From NCBI GenBank assembly GCA_037903475.1, contig JBAJFG010000194.1, positions 62,001-126,000 on the forward strand: a stretch of DNA of 64,000 nt. Reading direction: 5' to 3'. A program made the position numbers and the translations under genes. Numbering within the stretch: the first letter of the stretch is position 1; each line of letters begins with the position of its first letter. Below, in pieces: positions 23,741-36,689 of the stretch. This DNA is from Ancylostoma caninum. Lineage: Eukaryota; Nematoda; Chromadorea; Rhabditida; Ancylostomatidae. The notes under the pieces are model-generated. The model ran no database searches. It worked only from the letters and a program-made list of their open reading frames with translations, and was not told where the DNA came from.

Positions 23741-23749
23741 CATGATTAA

Positions 23750-26700
23750 AGAACCGAAATCAAGGCGGAACTGTGGTACTCTGAGGCTAAGTTCGTCATC
23801 GAATACCCGTCGCATGACGTGTACAGCTGGTGGGCCAGGCCAGGCCGTGAAATGTTAAGTTGATAGTGGAAAACACTGTGCTGCGCGCCTAAACCGGCCG
23901 TCGATGAGAGATGGCGAAGGAAAACGACGTCGGCACGCCACAGACACATTCGCCTTCTATTCCCCCACCCCAACAACAACACAAATACACAATGCGAATT
24001 AAAATAAGGAGCGAGAGTCGAGTGTCTCTGGTGGGTTGCTCGAACAAGGAGGGGTCTGTGGAATTCCAGGCTCAACCACCATGCATGTGTATGTGTGCAA
24101 TGAGCTGTATTTATTTAACGCTCTTCGTTCTATTCACTTTTAAATGTGTATTAGAGCAGGCAATAACATCACCTCTCGTGACACTGTTAAAAATTCCCAC
24201 CACAACAGGTATAGGTATATCTAATGGCAAAATTCGTGGAAATCCTCGGGTAGAAGAAAAAAACCTGCAAACCTAGGGCTGACGAACGTTTCAAGGGAAA
24301 ATCTGTGCATTTCCTCAGAAAACTTCGTCACAGCATGGGCAGGAAATGGATGTTGAGGACAGTGAAGAGCAACAATTTCTGCCGAGGAAACTAGACCATT
24401 CTGAACCAGCGGAAAGGCCACAATCTCCCCAGGAGCTTTCATGAACTTCGTTGAAGAAGCAAAACATAAGACTTCCAGAAAAGTAAGTCTTGCAGCTTGT
24501 TTCGAGAATTGCTATAGCATCTTCTTGTTCTTTCAACAGAATTCCAAGCTCATTCGTTGTTTTAGCTACTTGCTTCAACTTGACATTAGTTTCTGATGTT
24601 AATCGCAACACAATATAGTGTTTTTTTTTGGAAAAGCCACCTTGCCGCTAAAGAATTCCTTGGTGGATGCTAGTCCCGGAAAGAGGTGGTCTGATAAACG
24701 TGGAATGCTCTGTGGCCTTCATCCCAGTTTTTGCACAAATTATCCATCTACTGTGGCAGTTGCCAGTCTTTAGTAATAGCAGATGGCAGAAAAACTGAAT
24801 TTGACAGCTGTAATCCAGGGATAATGGCTTCATGCATTTTTGCTCATTTCTGTTAGACCCAGCACTATTCAATGAAGCTGGGTTTTGCCGCTAATCTTTT
24901 GACTGCCATGAAATTAGGACCGTGGTAAAGCCTCGAGGTAATCCTTGATGAATAATCGTGTATAAAACGTGCTCAAATCGCAAATGTATGCGCCATTCAT
25001 GAGACGGTAGTCGAAGATTATCGGACAGTCACCACCCGCGTCAGGCCCCGGTAAGACAGGTCATACAAAGTTCCAGGTTCATTCTCAAGAAGACCAGGTC
25101 ATCTTTGACCCATGGTGACTAATAAGATGCTAGGGTTAATAAGGCACCTTCCAAGCAATTTTTGGTTGTTTCTTCCCAAGTTTAGATAGGCAAAATGGCC
25201 TGACGCTACGCATGCTGGTGGTAAGTGTCCGCAGACGGTAATCGAACATCAAAGTTCCCCTCTGCTTGTTATGCACTTATAGCTTTAGAAGAATTTCGAA
25301 AAATGTCCACAGAGTCAGAACTCTTCCTAGTTTTTCTCACACAGTTTTTCTCACATCTCTACGGTCTTTTCACAGGATATCCGAGCAAAGTATATTTTTA
25401 TAGGTGGTACTTGCGATAATCGCTAAGCTGTTTGCCTCGTCGCGTCCGTTGAAAATTGTTGATTGGAAAGTATGACCATTAAACGTATGTGGAGGAAAAT
25501 AAATGTTATGTACGTGGAGAAAAACGTGCAAGAACGCGATATGTTGAAAAAAAAGGAGAAGGAAATAGAACGCTTGAATGGATTATCCCGCCCCAACCCC
25601 TCCAAACAGATACTGGATCGATCACCATCGTAATGTGCGGGAAATGATCATCATCACGAGGATCAAGGGAAAGGATTAGATTCCCTTATTATTTATTTTA
25701 TTTACTGCCAGTGATGCTATGTTAAATTCCAACATGCCAATAGCGGTTATTTTGTCGAAATATCTTGTGCTAGCGGCTTCTTCAGTGAATAGAGCCTCTG
25801 TAGACATGGACTAGATCCATAACAACAAGCGAGAGAATCGCGATAAAAGTTTGTACAAGCATGTTCGGAAAAATTTTTCGAGGATCATAACTGTCGGAAG
25901 CCAATATTTAAAAACCTGAAGTCGGAATTCAGTCGCATAACTTTGCATACAATCGTTTCCCCATGCGTTCTTCTAAGACTTTTCCCTGAGTGATCATGTT
26001 TCTGTTCGGTGGGGTTGAGAGTGGATTTTTCTTCTACCTGGTATCCTGTCCTCCTGTTCCGGATGTTCTCACGGATCTGAGGAGGCATTTGGAAGACTTT
26101 AGCAATGTAGATTCAATGACCAGCAAGAATGTAGCAGGCTGGAGAACCTATTCACCACAACTATGAAGGAAGAATATGATTTTCAAGTAAGAAGAGCGAG
26201 TAACAAAGCTCTACATTTCTTAAGAGTGATTCTGTAGCAGTAAAATCTAACTACGGAAATATATTCAGCCACAAAAGAAATCATGGAGAAATATGTGCCT
26301 TTGCAAGCATATGAGAAAACAATTGCTAGAATGATGTTTTCCTTGTGAGAAGACGTTTTTCCCGACGCCGGCAGCGATGTATTCGATGGATGAAGCGGCT
26401 TAGGAGAGCGTTATCGCCGGTGAGAGCCTGATTAGCGCGAACGAAACTCGACGGGATTATCTGCATAGCTGGGGCGACGGACGGCGGCCGGCGTTGCCAC
26501 AGCCAGCCGGCCATCCCCCCTCATCTGTAAGTGCACATCCGTTTACCCTATGTATTCAGCGAATCTCACGAATTAGCCGGCACACCCCCAAGAGATAACT
26601 CAATAGACGGATTTGAGATGCAGCAAAGCCTGGAAGCAGCCTGGAAGCGCAACACGACGACAAAAACGAGCAGCTCCCGGCGGTTGCAACGAAAGTTCGC

Positions 26701-27170
26701 GAAACTTTGCTGATTTGTAGGTTCTATGCTTCAGGGAGAGGAACGAAGACCACACATCGACTCTTGCAAGGATTAGTCTCCACCTGGAAAATCCATAAGA
26801 GGAGTACAACAATACATTAAGCTGCATATATGTGTTGCATTGCAAATGAGAGACAGCAAGCGGCTAGGATTGCTTCAAAGGTCCGTGAAAAGGATCCATT
26901 AGGTGAAGCACGGCCTCAATCTATGGTAATTCTTATCTTTCAATAGCTTTGGTGAATACCTAGAGCTTGTGGAGGGGAAAGACGGTCGAGAGGGGAGTCT
27001 AAAATGGGGAGAGAAAGCAGAAGTTTTCCAATTTCACTCAATGCTGGCAACTTCCCATAAAAGAGATCTGCAGACTTGGTAGGCCTAGATAAAAGTATGC
27101 TCTCAAGTTTGAAGGAGCTTGCAGCGGCTTGGAGCTCTTCGCCGCCCCACATCATAATATCGATCGAAAA
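23750..27170. other. Upstream region of the ATPase, no recognised gene
   Basis: This has moderate AT content and short frames only. A GC-rich island at 26340-26530, with a CTTACAG before ATGAGGGG on the minus strand, is the one place that resembles an exon or promoter, but its frames give no recognisable protein. Confidence 0.4.
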
Positions 27171-27179
27171 CGTGAACAG

Positions 27180-27245
27180 TGATATCAGTGAAATATGTGG
27201 GTGCGCAGACCGTCAGAGTGTCAAAACGGTGAAGTTATGGTGCGG
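27180..27245. repeat. Dispersed repeat, family C (copy 1)
   Basis: TGATATCAGTGAAATATGTG, then GGTGCGCAGACCGTCAGAGTG and a tail GTTATGGTGCGGTAAG. The same order of blocks appears at 32396, 43616 and 47541. The family A foldback follows within 40 bp, so the two may be parts of one larger element. Confidence 0.5.
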
Positions 27246-27275
27246 TAAGTACATAGGGCCATAGAGTGGGCCAGA

Positions 27276-27372
27276 ATGCACCATCGAGACTGCCCAGGAT
27301 AAACATATTGATTGACGATGGGTAGATTTGTGTGGTGCGACACGTTTACCCTGGGTAGCCTCAGTGATGCAT
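27276..27372. repeat. Foldback repeat, family A (copy 2)
   Basis: It runs from ATGCACCATCGAGACTGCCC to TACCCTGGGTAGCCTCAGTG and ATGCAT, with the loop GACGATGGGTAGATTTGTGT. It matches copy 1 in arms and loop. Confidence 0.65.
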
Positions 27373-27379
27373 ATGACAC

Positions 27380-30300
27380 GTGGAATCTCCTATAAGTACT
27401 CCCATTCCATAATCACACGTAAAAAAGTCAAGCAAAAAATATGGTCCGCTCAATCAAGCGTATCTTATCCATCTTTGGATGCTGGTTGCCCTCTTCCATA
27501 AAATCTTACAGAGTTATAGGCCACAATACCATGAAAGCTCGCATATATACCTGACTGTAGCATACTGGGGGTGTAATCTGAAGCTATAAAGGATACTCTC
27601 TCGAATGAATGAGTAGGAACTGGTCCTGGCATGGAACAGTGATGCTGTGGAAAAACCCGGGCGCACAAAGCGACGTGCTGCTTGCTGCAATCCAGCTCGG
27701 AGTTTTGCAACGAATAGTATTATTTCCAGTGTTAGAGAACACTAGTTTACAGTAGAGATAATTTCTCCTAGGATAAACTGAAGATCTAGAAAATCCGCCG
27801 TGAACTGTATCTTCTTAGGAGACTAGATATACGCAGGTAAAGATTTGCAGAGGCAAGCCATTAGGAAAACAAGGAGAAGTGACGCAATGCCTTTAATGTT
27901 GTATTTACTTGTCTGCAAGCCATAAAAACTCAAGGACTGGTTGATAGGCGATCAGAGACAACGAAGAAGGTCACATTCATGGAGGTAAGCATAAAGTCGT
28001 TTCTTTGAAATGGGCGGGTCCTCTGGAGGATTAGAGCTGGTACGAGGAATGGCAGGCTAAACTATGAGGGATGGAAAAGAAATGGTAGAGAGAAATCCAA
28101 AAGAAGAAATGATGATGGTAACGACGTCATTAGACGAAGGAGAAACAGATTTTGATGGTATGGTTAGGAAGCAAGGGATGCAGAGATCATGGGCGTGAAT
28201 ATGAGATGGGGATTCCATCAGGTATAATGGTGAGAGTAGTTTTTTTTTTTGGAAAGGAAATGATTAAACAAGTGTTGTGAGTTCTTCCTGCGAAGGAAAT
28301 AGTTCTGCAATTTGCCAAAAAAAGGGAAAAGTTGTAGCTCTCGCCGAAACACATGTATAATTTTTTCACTTGAACCAAAGTGTGTTTTTTTTTTCAATGG
28401 AAAAATTAGCATTTTATGGCTTCTGCACCCTATAATCAATTACGGAATGCTCCTCGACAACAGTGCTGTGACCTGTGTTAGAAAACCGATGGAACCACAG
28501 CAGAACCTCAGAGTGACGGAACAGAACAGAGAGGTGTAGAGGAAGATAACGGAAGAGAATTTTGGCCCGTTAAGTAGGAGGAACTTACGTAAGCTCTAGC
28601 AAAGATAAACCTTTTTTCTCAAAGCGTATGATAAGGATTTTTTATGCTGGAATTTCCTCCAACAGAAGTCAAGGTGCAAGCGAACAAAAGATAATTTTTG
28701 GTTCATTCCATATTTAGTGATTCCCGAGTGAAAGCAGAAAACTGCTGCTTTCCAGAAATTTCTAGGAACGATACTCAAAGATTGTTGAGCAACTAGATGG
28801 CGGCGATAATGCATTAAGTTACTGGCTAGTGTTTCGAGTTTATTCGAGTGTTTTTGAACTTCTGCTCTTCGAATTGGCTAGCGAAGGTATACGGTACGAA
28901 CACGGGACACCACTGAAAACAGGTAATTGGATTTCTCGGCTAGAGAAAATTACCTCTTCCACAGTGGAGGAGAATTTTCACTTTCCTCAAGAGTCTCAAC
29001 GTTCATGATAAGAAGACTTGCAGATGCGGCACACATCATCTCTAACTCCTCCAGGTTAACGCTAGATGGCTTACGCTTTTGAAAATAACTTCCGGATGTG
29101 AGAACATCGAATTATTCCATCGGATTGAGAAGAGAGAAATTGCAGATGCGATTACGGAGACTCTATGTTAGCTAGATGTGTTTTGAAATCCTAGAAACAT
29201 CACGACGATAATACACAGAATTCGGGGCAGCAACAAGGGATCAGAGCCTATCGCTGCGATTTTTTACGCGGCGTCGGAGGCAGCTCGAGTCGGATGCGTC
29301 GGCGTCTGGTTGGGTTCGCCATGTACGCGGGATAACCGGAAATCGATGGAATAATTGTCGTGCAATCACTCGGGAGATCAACTCCAGAGCCAGTGCAAAA
29401 CAGGCGGACTTTGATTGGACCATCGAACTGCCAGAAAGCTTCTTGAGCCTTGTGATCACGAAGAATGGAGCAACCGAAGCCAAGAGGAAGAGGGAGATGA
29501 CAACATCCTGCGTTTTGGTAGACGACAGTGTTATGTAGGAATTTTTGGGAATTTTCTTACAGGCGGTTATATGTTAGAGGTTGTGTTGGTTCCAAAATTT
29601 GCTTGAATTCCAGAATTTGGCAAAAGTTTCTAAGGGGAATGCTAACCGTGTGAATTGTTGCGTGAAGATTGATTATTGCTTGGAAAATGTACTATAGCTG
29701 GAACCGAGTGAACTAGGAAATAAATTCGAACCGGCCACTCGATCTCGAATGAATCAAAAATTCGAATGCATGAGATGGGGAGACTATGCAGCCCTAGAGG
29801 AAAGATAAAGAGAGTTGCAGTGTATCTCGAGTATTCGAATGTTCCTGAATTAAAATCGACTAGATAATTCGATCTTTATCAGAGTTCTGGCAGAGAAAAC
29901 CGCAAACAAGTGGCTACGCAAGTAGCCGAGATCAATCGAAAAACTGGACCATGGATGCTAACCGATTTTCATTTTGCACCATAAGGATCACAGCAAAGTG
30001 GGTGAAAACTTGGACAACGGCACTAATAGCCGCAGTGAAAGTACGCAGATGTGGTACGGAATGGCAGCTGAGAGGGAAACAATAAGCATAAAATCGAATT
30101 ACGCATGGAAATTCAGCGAAAACACGAACGTGGTGAGAATTAAAACGAGCTAATTGGGATAACAGACGATAATTCCAATGCTAATTCACGTTGGAGGATG
30201 AGGCGGCTGCAGGTAAAATGCTGCTCTTCTGGAATCGTCCCTACCTGGGCGTACGAGAGAATTAGTTATGTATTCATTGATTTCTTTCTTTTAACAAAAC

Positions 30301-31650
30301 CTGAATGACACTAACAAAATAGGGATAAAACATGAGAGCGAAAGTCTAGGAGGCCACTCTGATCAAAGTGCAGGGATTCTTAGACGAGAATACCACTTAA
30401 GGAGATCCAGAAAAAGTTTGTGGAGGCACAATAGACCGAGGTGGGACGAATTCCCACGATGAATGCCCGCTCGCGGATCTGCAAAAGGCCGAGTGCATTT
30501 TCTGGAGTTTTCTGCAATGATTGCTGGCGCAGCTCTGGATAGAGTTCTCAGCCTGGACTAAACCGGCGACAGAGTTCAGCAGCCTGGAATTGTCGTTTCC
30601 TGCGCGAAGCAGCGCGGAGTTTTTGCATACCAGAAATTTGATTTGCGAAGCGAATAACGGCAAAAATATGCAGATTCGCTGCCGTCACCAGCCCAGTCAA
30701 CAACTGTGGCCAAAACCACCAGCGAAGAATGGCGACTACACATAAAAGCGACTCACCCTGCTCGGTTGCTCCAGAATTCGGCGGGGGCGGCTCCTGAAGC
30801 GCTTTCTCGGAGATTCATCGCGGATCATCAGCACCCGGGCAGATTGTCATAGCAACACACCGTGTATGAACAACTAGTGTAATGTGTGGGATGTTTTTAG
30901 AAGATGGTGCAATAGAAACAGCAGAACACAGCAACAAGCAAGTCATGTTCATGTCCGGGACCAAGCAGGCCGTGAGAATTCGTCCCAATGACTCAGCATG
31001 CGTATTTTCTAGCGCCACGGTATTTCCGGAGGATGACGACAGTTTTCTAACGTGGTGGATTACCGGAGTAAGATGACTAACGTGATGAGTAAGTCACTGG
31101 AAACAAGTCACTCGAGTCTTATGACACTGATAACAATTGCCGCTATGAGGTAATAATAAACTAAACCATGAGGCACAAAGGAACTAATACTAGAACTATG
31201 AAGAGATTCACCGCGTCGTAGCAAAACAAGCCATTAACTCTTTGAAGAATGGCGGCTGGGGAAGAGTGCATGTATGCCTAGGACACGATAAAAAGCGAAT
31301 AACTCGAATAATTTGTTTACTAATTCGGGAAATTATTCAGAGAAATACAAATATTTGAAGCAGAGGAGGCAATTAAGGACATCCAGAAAACGTTTGTGGC
31401 GGCACAACCGTTCTTAGTTCTGCTTTATTCTGTATTTCCGTTGTTCTTTGAACATCCGACTTTTCATCCAAATCGAAATCGGATGTTCAAATTCGGGTGC
31501 ATAAAATATACTATTCACTTTTAGTTACAGTACAGAACCCTGCACATCCAGCGTAGCTTCACAAGAACGACTAGATCCTCCTAAGGCCTTCAAATATCAG
31601 AATGAAGTGAACATTTTGACTTATTCACTAACCTGATGAAGGTATCTGAT
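27380..31650. other. Anonymous non-coding stretch
   Basis: No gene recognised. Frames are below 90 codons. Two GC-richer islands (29240-29480 and 30400-30740) have open frames on both strands but no defensible exon structure. Confidence 0.4.
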
Positions 31651-31657
31651 CTTGAAA

Positions 31658-31739
31658 GCATCACTTAGATTGCCCGTGGTAACGATGAGTAAATCTGGGT
31701 GGTGTCAACACCTTTACCTTGAGTAATTTCAATGATGCA
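31658..31739. repeat. Foldback repeat, family A (copy 3)
   Basis: It runs from GCATCACTTAGATTGCCCGT to TACCTTGAGTAATTTCAATG and ATGCA, with the loop GATGAGTAAATCTGGGTGGT. The arms have decayed more than in copy 1, especially the left. Confidence 0.55.
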
Positions 31740-31744
31740 GGCGG

Positions 31745-34700
31745 CCCCTAGTCACAACGAGCTTTCCCACCTACGCATTGTGATACCATAGTACATTGCG
31801 CTCATCACATTAGTAGCTATTGATTGCCATGGCGAATCGTTGTTATCTACAAACGTCATCAACGACAAGAGCTGTGTTCCTGAGGATGATGAAAGTTTTT
31901 CTCCGGAAAACGTCCTGAACGTTTCTTCGACCTTTAGCTGATCAACCCTACTTGTCCCACAATATACCGAGATCACTGTCAACCCAGACAACCACGTGAT
32001 TTTGGATTTATTGCCTTACAAGGACCGAATATTGCACTTTTTACACAATTCTGAAACAAAATTACATGGTCGCTCTGAAAATCGACTGCTTATTCTGATC
32101 CATGGAGCGGAGGCGGCCAAGCGACGGATAGTTTTAATCCAGGAAAAGATAGAATACTCCATTTTTTTTGAAATGCTAGATTTTTCCAACTCTTTGAGCA
32201 GATTCCACGCTTGGAATGTGCTAATTATGCTAAGAACAGCGCGCTTTCACGCGAACAACAGCGTCATCCCTTACGTAAGGGCTGATGTCATCTACTGTTC
32301 ATACTGTTTACCTTTTCCCTGACTACATCCAGGAAATTCAGCGCCTATCCCCGCTTCTCACTGCCAGTTTGCACAGGTTGGATAGAGAAAGATGGTGGTA
32401 TCGATGAGATGCGTAGATGCGCAGGCGATCATAGCGCCAAGTTGTGGTGCAGCGCTGTGGGTGAAAGAGGCACGACCACTGCAGCATCCCATATGCTCTA
32501 CTGTTTCAATTTTGAATCCTAGGGATTTAGTGGGTTAGGTACTTTAGATTTTGGACTGATGTTCCTCCATTCTCCACTGAATGGAAGCGGAGTGTGCGGA
32601 GCATCCTAGAAAGAGAAACAATGCGCGGTCACAATTTATTCGCCAGCTCAAAATAATTCAGAATGAACTGGCGACGGAAATGATTATGGCGGTGTGAAAA
32701 ATGCGTATCGATTGCCACATCGCATATTCTTGGATCGCTTCCTATCGCTGCGCATTGTGACAATCGCGACCAGTTTATGGAGATCTGGGGAACATTTAGT
32801 CTCCCATTTACAATTGCTTAGGGGACAATTAGTTAGTAGTGTGAACAAGTCAGTGTTGGGAATTTACCAATTATATTCACTTTCTGGTTCGATTTTTCCA
32901 TGGAATTTGCATTATTCGGAGGATACGTGTTTCTTTCTAATGGTGTCAACACCCCATTTAGTACATGATGTCTTACGAAAGCCGAATGTTAATGCTTTAG
33001 GTATATTCATAGATTCAGAGGCAGTGTGTCACCTCGTTTCGTGGGTTGTAGATACCAACAGGCTCTAGACCTCCTTGACACGCTGATTCAAATGATAAAC
33101 GTCAGAACTCATAAAAGTGGTAAAAACCCCGTTTTCGGGGTGTCGGAAGTTGCAGTACAAGGACCATTGGGCGGAGCGGTCCGCCACTGTGCCGGCTGTC
33201 CTCCAGCGCTACACCGTTGGCCAACACGTCTTCACGTGTCCGATCGATAAGATCAACAGCTTCACAAGTTCATTTGGCTCAACAAACTGTTCCAAATCCC
33301 ATGCCGAAAAACTTTGAAAAACGAATTTAAGAGCCGTTTTGCTACATTTTAGGTACACTGCTGCATTCAACGCATCGAGTAGATTCCAGAATCCGCTAAA
33401 ACCTCAAACATGGAAACGAGGTGATACAATGCCTTTAAGGCAAAATTTAAAATGATCTATGTGATTATTCCCCTAAACACCCAGAGAAAGCTCACTTATT
33501 CCTCGCACTATGCAGGAAATCATCACTTACCAATAAGCCCCAAAGGACATAACCACTGCCACGACCAAAACCCAGAGAACGTGCGATTATTCCGCAGCCT
33601 CGTGCGCTCCTCACTGTGAAAATTCACGTGGATTACGAGTGAAAGACAGCAGAAACCGCTAACTTCGCAAGTAAATGCCGCCGCTAGCTGGCTATCGTTG
33701 TGAAGAAAAAACTTGCGCCGATCAATGAGTAACGTGCTGAGTAAGGCATAGCCGGAAAGTAAATGGCTCGTTTAATTTATGTAACACCTGCTTTTCTTCT
33801 GCATACGTCGCATAGCTCGAGAAATGTCAACTGCCAGCGCTCCCGCAGCCGCAATTAGGCATTTGTTTTAGCCGGTTCCTTGTTATGCGCCTGACAACTC
33901 CGTAGAAAAACACCCACTACTCTCGCTTGAATACCAAACACATGCCAGTACGCCTGAAAGATCCTACGGATGCTAAAATTAGCGATTATTTGGTGATCGT
34001 GGATTTCTTCAGAAATATGTGGAGGCATCGTACATAGCTTTTGTGGACACTGTCTGAGTCAACGAAGGCAGTTTCTTTTTTGATCACGCTCCTCCAGGAG
34101 TGACTAATCCTTTCAGACATTGACTTGTTAAAACAAACAAAGTTTCTAAGTTTCTTTCATACATTACATATCAGTTCGTTAATAATTTACGAAACAATGT
34201 TAATGAAATATAGGCTACTGGTTAATAAATCATACGTAGTTAATCTCTGCGCTACCGTAGATCTATGTATAGAAAATGGATGATTCAGATTCTCAACAAG
34301 AAACAGAGCGCCTGATGATGGCTCAATATTTAAGCGAGTTAGCAGGGAAAAACCGGCTTTTACTGAAAGGAACCAAAATATCCAGGGCGTGGCATGTGAA
34401 TCGATGAGTTGTTAGAAAGTGGCTTGCAGCTGCAGTTGAGCATTTTCGAGCTGTTTTCTCTGGAAGGAGCGTGAGCTGGTCATGGATCACGACGAGGTTT
34501 ACCTATGCAAATTCGCCAAAGCGAACTCAAATTCACTCGGGAATTTCTCAAGAGGAAATTTCATCTGAATAAGTAGTCCAAAAGGGGACGGAGGTGATTG
34601 CGGGGAGGTGCCTGACAAGGGTAACACTCAAATGACTACAAAAATCGTGTTAGAGTGGGAAAAACCTTTGTTCTTGATTCCCGTCCGGCGCACTTAAACT

Positions 34701-35870
34701 TCACGTTGCCCTTTACTCTTCATGTGACGATTAGGCCAATAAATACACTACGCTAGAAATTGCATGTGATGGAAATTGCTGCCTTCACTTGGGAAGATTT
34801 ACGGGCAGAGAATCGCCACGATAGGTCACGCTCTAAGAACAACTTTTTGTTATTGGATCACTTTTCTCCATATGATGACACGCATTTTTGGGGAAGAGCA
34901 ACCTCAAACCATTCCGGGAAACTAAGCAGAGGCAACTAATCGCTCACCTAAGGGCCAGACCGTAACAACATCAGTAAAGCTTTTCTCCAGGTGGTCTTTG
35001 ACTGATAAGAAATTACCTACTCCAGTAGGTACCCACAAACGTTCTCGAGAAGGTTGTGATCTATCCGGCCATCTGGAATGAACAGGCTTCCAGGCAAAAA
35101 GAAACATTTTGTCTAACCAAATTGTGATTAGGTTGGTCCGAAAGCCTTGCACCAAAGTGAATTTTTCGATCCAGAAATTCCTGGTTTTCAATTGAAATTC
35201 TTCAATCATAGAATGTCATAGAATGTTCCACTTCTCCTCATCTACAAAAATTGGCAGATCAGGTCTTCAACTGCAAAAACTGGCAGATCAGGTTCCATCC
35301 TTGAACAATAGTGTCATGATTGTTAGGAATAAGTGTAAAATATGGCGCAAGACTTCCGGGCCAACATAATACTAACCGGCGTTGACAATTGGTAATAGGT
35401 AAGGAAAGCAAGGCTTAAACTCTTCCGGAGAACGTCCACGAATCCCACCAATGTGTGAGGTCCCCTTCAACGTCAAACCAGGAGACAATGAACAGCAAAC
35501 AAGACGTTCTCTTCATCACTATCACAACCAACACTGGACCCTAATTGAACAATCTCTCTTGATGTGTAACATCGAATGGGCTCGGCGATGTGACGGTGGC
35601 CTCTAAACGCCTGCGTCAAAGACCGCTCTATTCAAGAGGCACTGCCTTCCCCGCAAGATGCGCAGCAAATGAGACCTACAACCGTCCGCGCAGGTGAGAA
35701 ATGAACCACGCGCTGCGGTAAAAACCAACTCGGAGAAGTGGCGAAGTGTCGGATCACCGGGTCGTTAAGAGAATGCAGTTGTGACGCGGTTCAGAGAGTG
35801 TGGGCACGCTGACACAATTCGAACCCTAGCGATGCCACAGAACATAAGGTGGAAGGAAAATTGTCGTTGT
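31745..35870. other. Anonymous stretch with unassigned ORFs
   Basis: The longest plus-strand frames are 31996-32322 (108 codons) and 32694-33068 (124 codons); the region 33026-33317 has two overlapping plus-strand frames. None shows a known motif. A family C copy lies at 32396-32462. Confidence 0.35.
32396..32462. repeat. Dispersed repeat, family C (copy 2)
   Basis: GGTATCGATGAGATGCGTAG, ATGCGCAGGCGATCATAG and GTTGTGGTGCAGCGCTGTGG follow the block order of copy 1, with more divergence. Confidence 0.45.
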
Positions 35871-35872
35871 CA

Positions 35873-36681
35873 AAGTCTACTCAGACAAATTGTCGGAAAG
35901 ACCGCAGCAGAAAGAGATCGCGCTCGTGTGGTTAAGAAGCGAGAGACGCAGAGGTAAAAATTTTCGGAAGGACCGCAGCAGAATGTTTTCTGCTGCGGTC
36001 CTTCCGAATCTCGCTGGAGTGGTCCGGAAAAACCGCAGCAGAATAGATTTGTGTGGGGAAAGATTCGGAAGGACCGCAGCAGGAAACCGGAAGAACCGCA
36101 GCAGAATGTTTTCTGCTGCGGACTTTCCGGTTTTCTGCTGCGGTTCTTCCGAGTGCAGAAGGACCGCAGCAGAAAACCGGAAAGACCGCAGCAGAAAGGA
36201 GGAGAGAGAGTGAGCGTTATTATACCCTTCTCATGTACGGAGCTCAGTTCTGTTGCGACCAACAAAAATCCAGTGGTTTCGAACTTCAGATGGGAAATTG
36301 GCTTCATGGGTATATCGGACCGTAGAACCAGTGACCCTCAGCGAGGTTGTCATTTTTGCGTGTGGTTACCGCCGCGTGGTCGTCCCACGGAAGTGGACTG
36401 GTTGCCAATGCAGTTCTGGTGAATTGGCGTGCACATCCCCGCATCCAGTCGGAAAGACCGCAGCAGCTATTCGGAAGGACCGCAGCAGTCATTCGGAAGG
36501 ACCGCAGCAGCTATTCGGAAGGACCGCAGCAGCTATTCGGAAGGACCGCAGCAGCTATTCGGAAGGGCCGCAGCAGCTATTCGGAAGAAATGCAGCAGGA
36601 AACCGGAAGGACCGCAGGTCACCTGTCGGTTCTTCCGGTTTTCTGCTGCGGTCCTTCCGAAAAATTGTCTGAGTAGAAACT
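35873..36681. mobile_element. Element built of GGAAGGACCGCAGCAG units with terminal inverted repeats
   Basis: The left end (about 35873) reads AAAGTCTACTCAGACAAATT, then GTCGGAAAGACCGCAGCAG. The right end in reverse complement reads AAAGTTTCTACTCAGACAAT, then TTTTCGGAAGGACCGCAGCAG. Inside are one array with units in both orientations (35895-36205), a unique middle of about 230 bp (36210-36445) and a second array (36450-36660). In the second array seven units of about 20-21 bp, ATTCGGAAGGACCGCAGCAG plus CT, run head to tail. The ORFs across it are by-products of the periodic sequence. A short relative sits at 16096-16355. A clean target duplication was not found. Confidence 0.75.
36455..36600. 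repeat. Tandem array of a 21-bp unit
   Basis: About seven copies of CTATTCGGAAGGACCGCAGC plus AG lie in the same direction, with one to three differences per unit. The period keeps frames open, which explains several overlapping plus-strand ORFs here. Confidence 0.85.
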
Positions 36682-36689
36682 TTTTGGAG

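Noticed and set aside
36455..36600. CRISPR-like array of about 21-bp direct repeats
   Set aside because: Units are adjacent with no unique spacers, occur in both orientations nearby, and sit in a nematode genome; it is a tandem repeat inside a foldback element.
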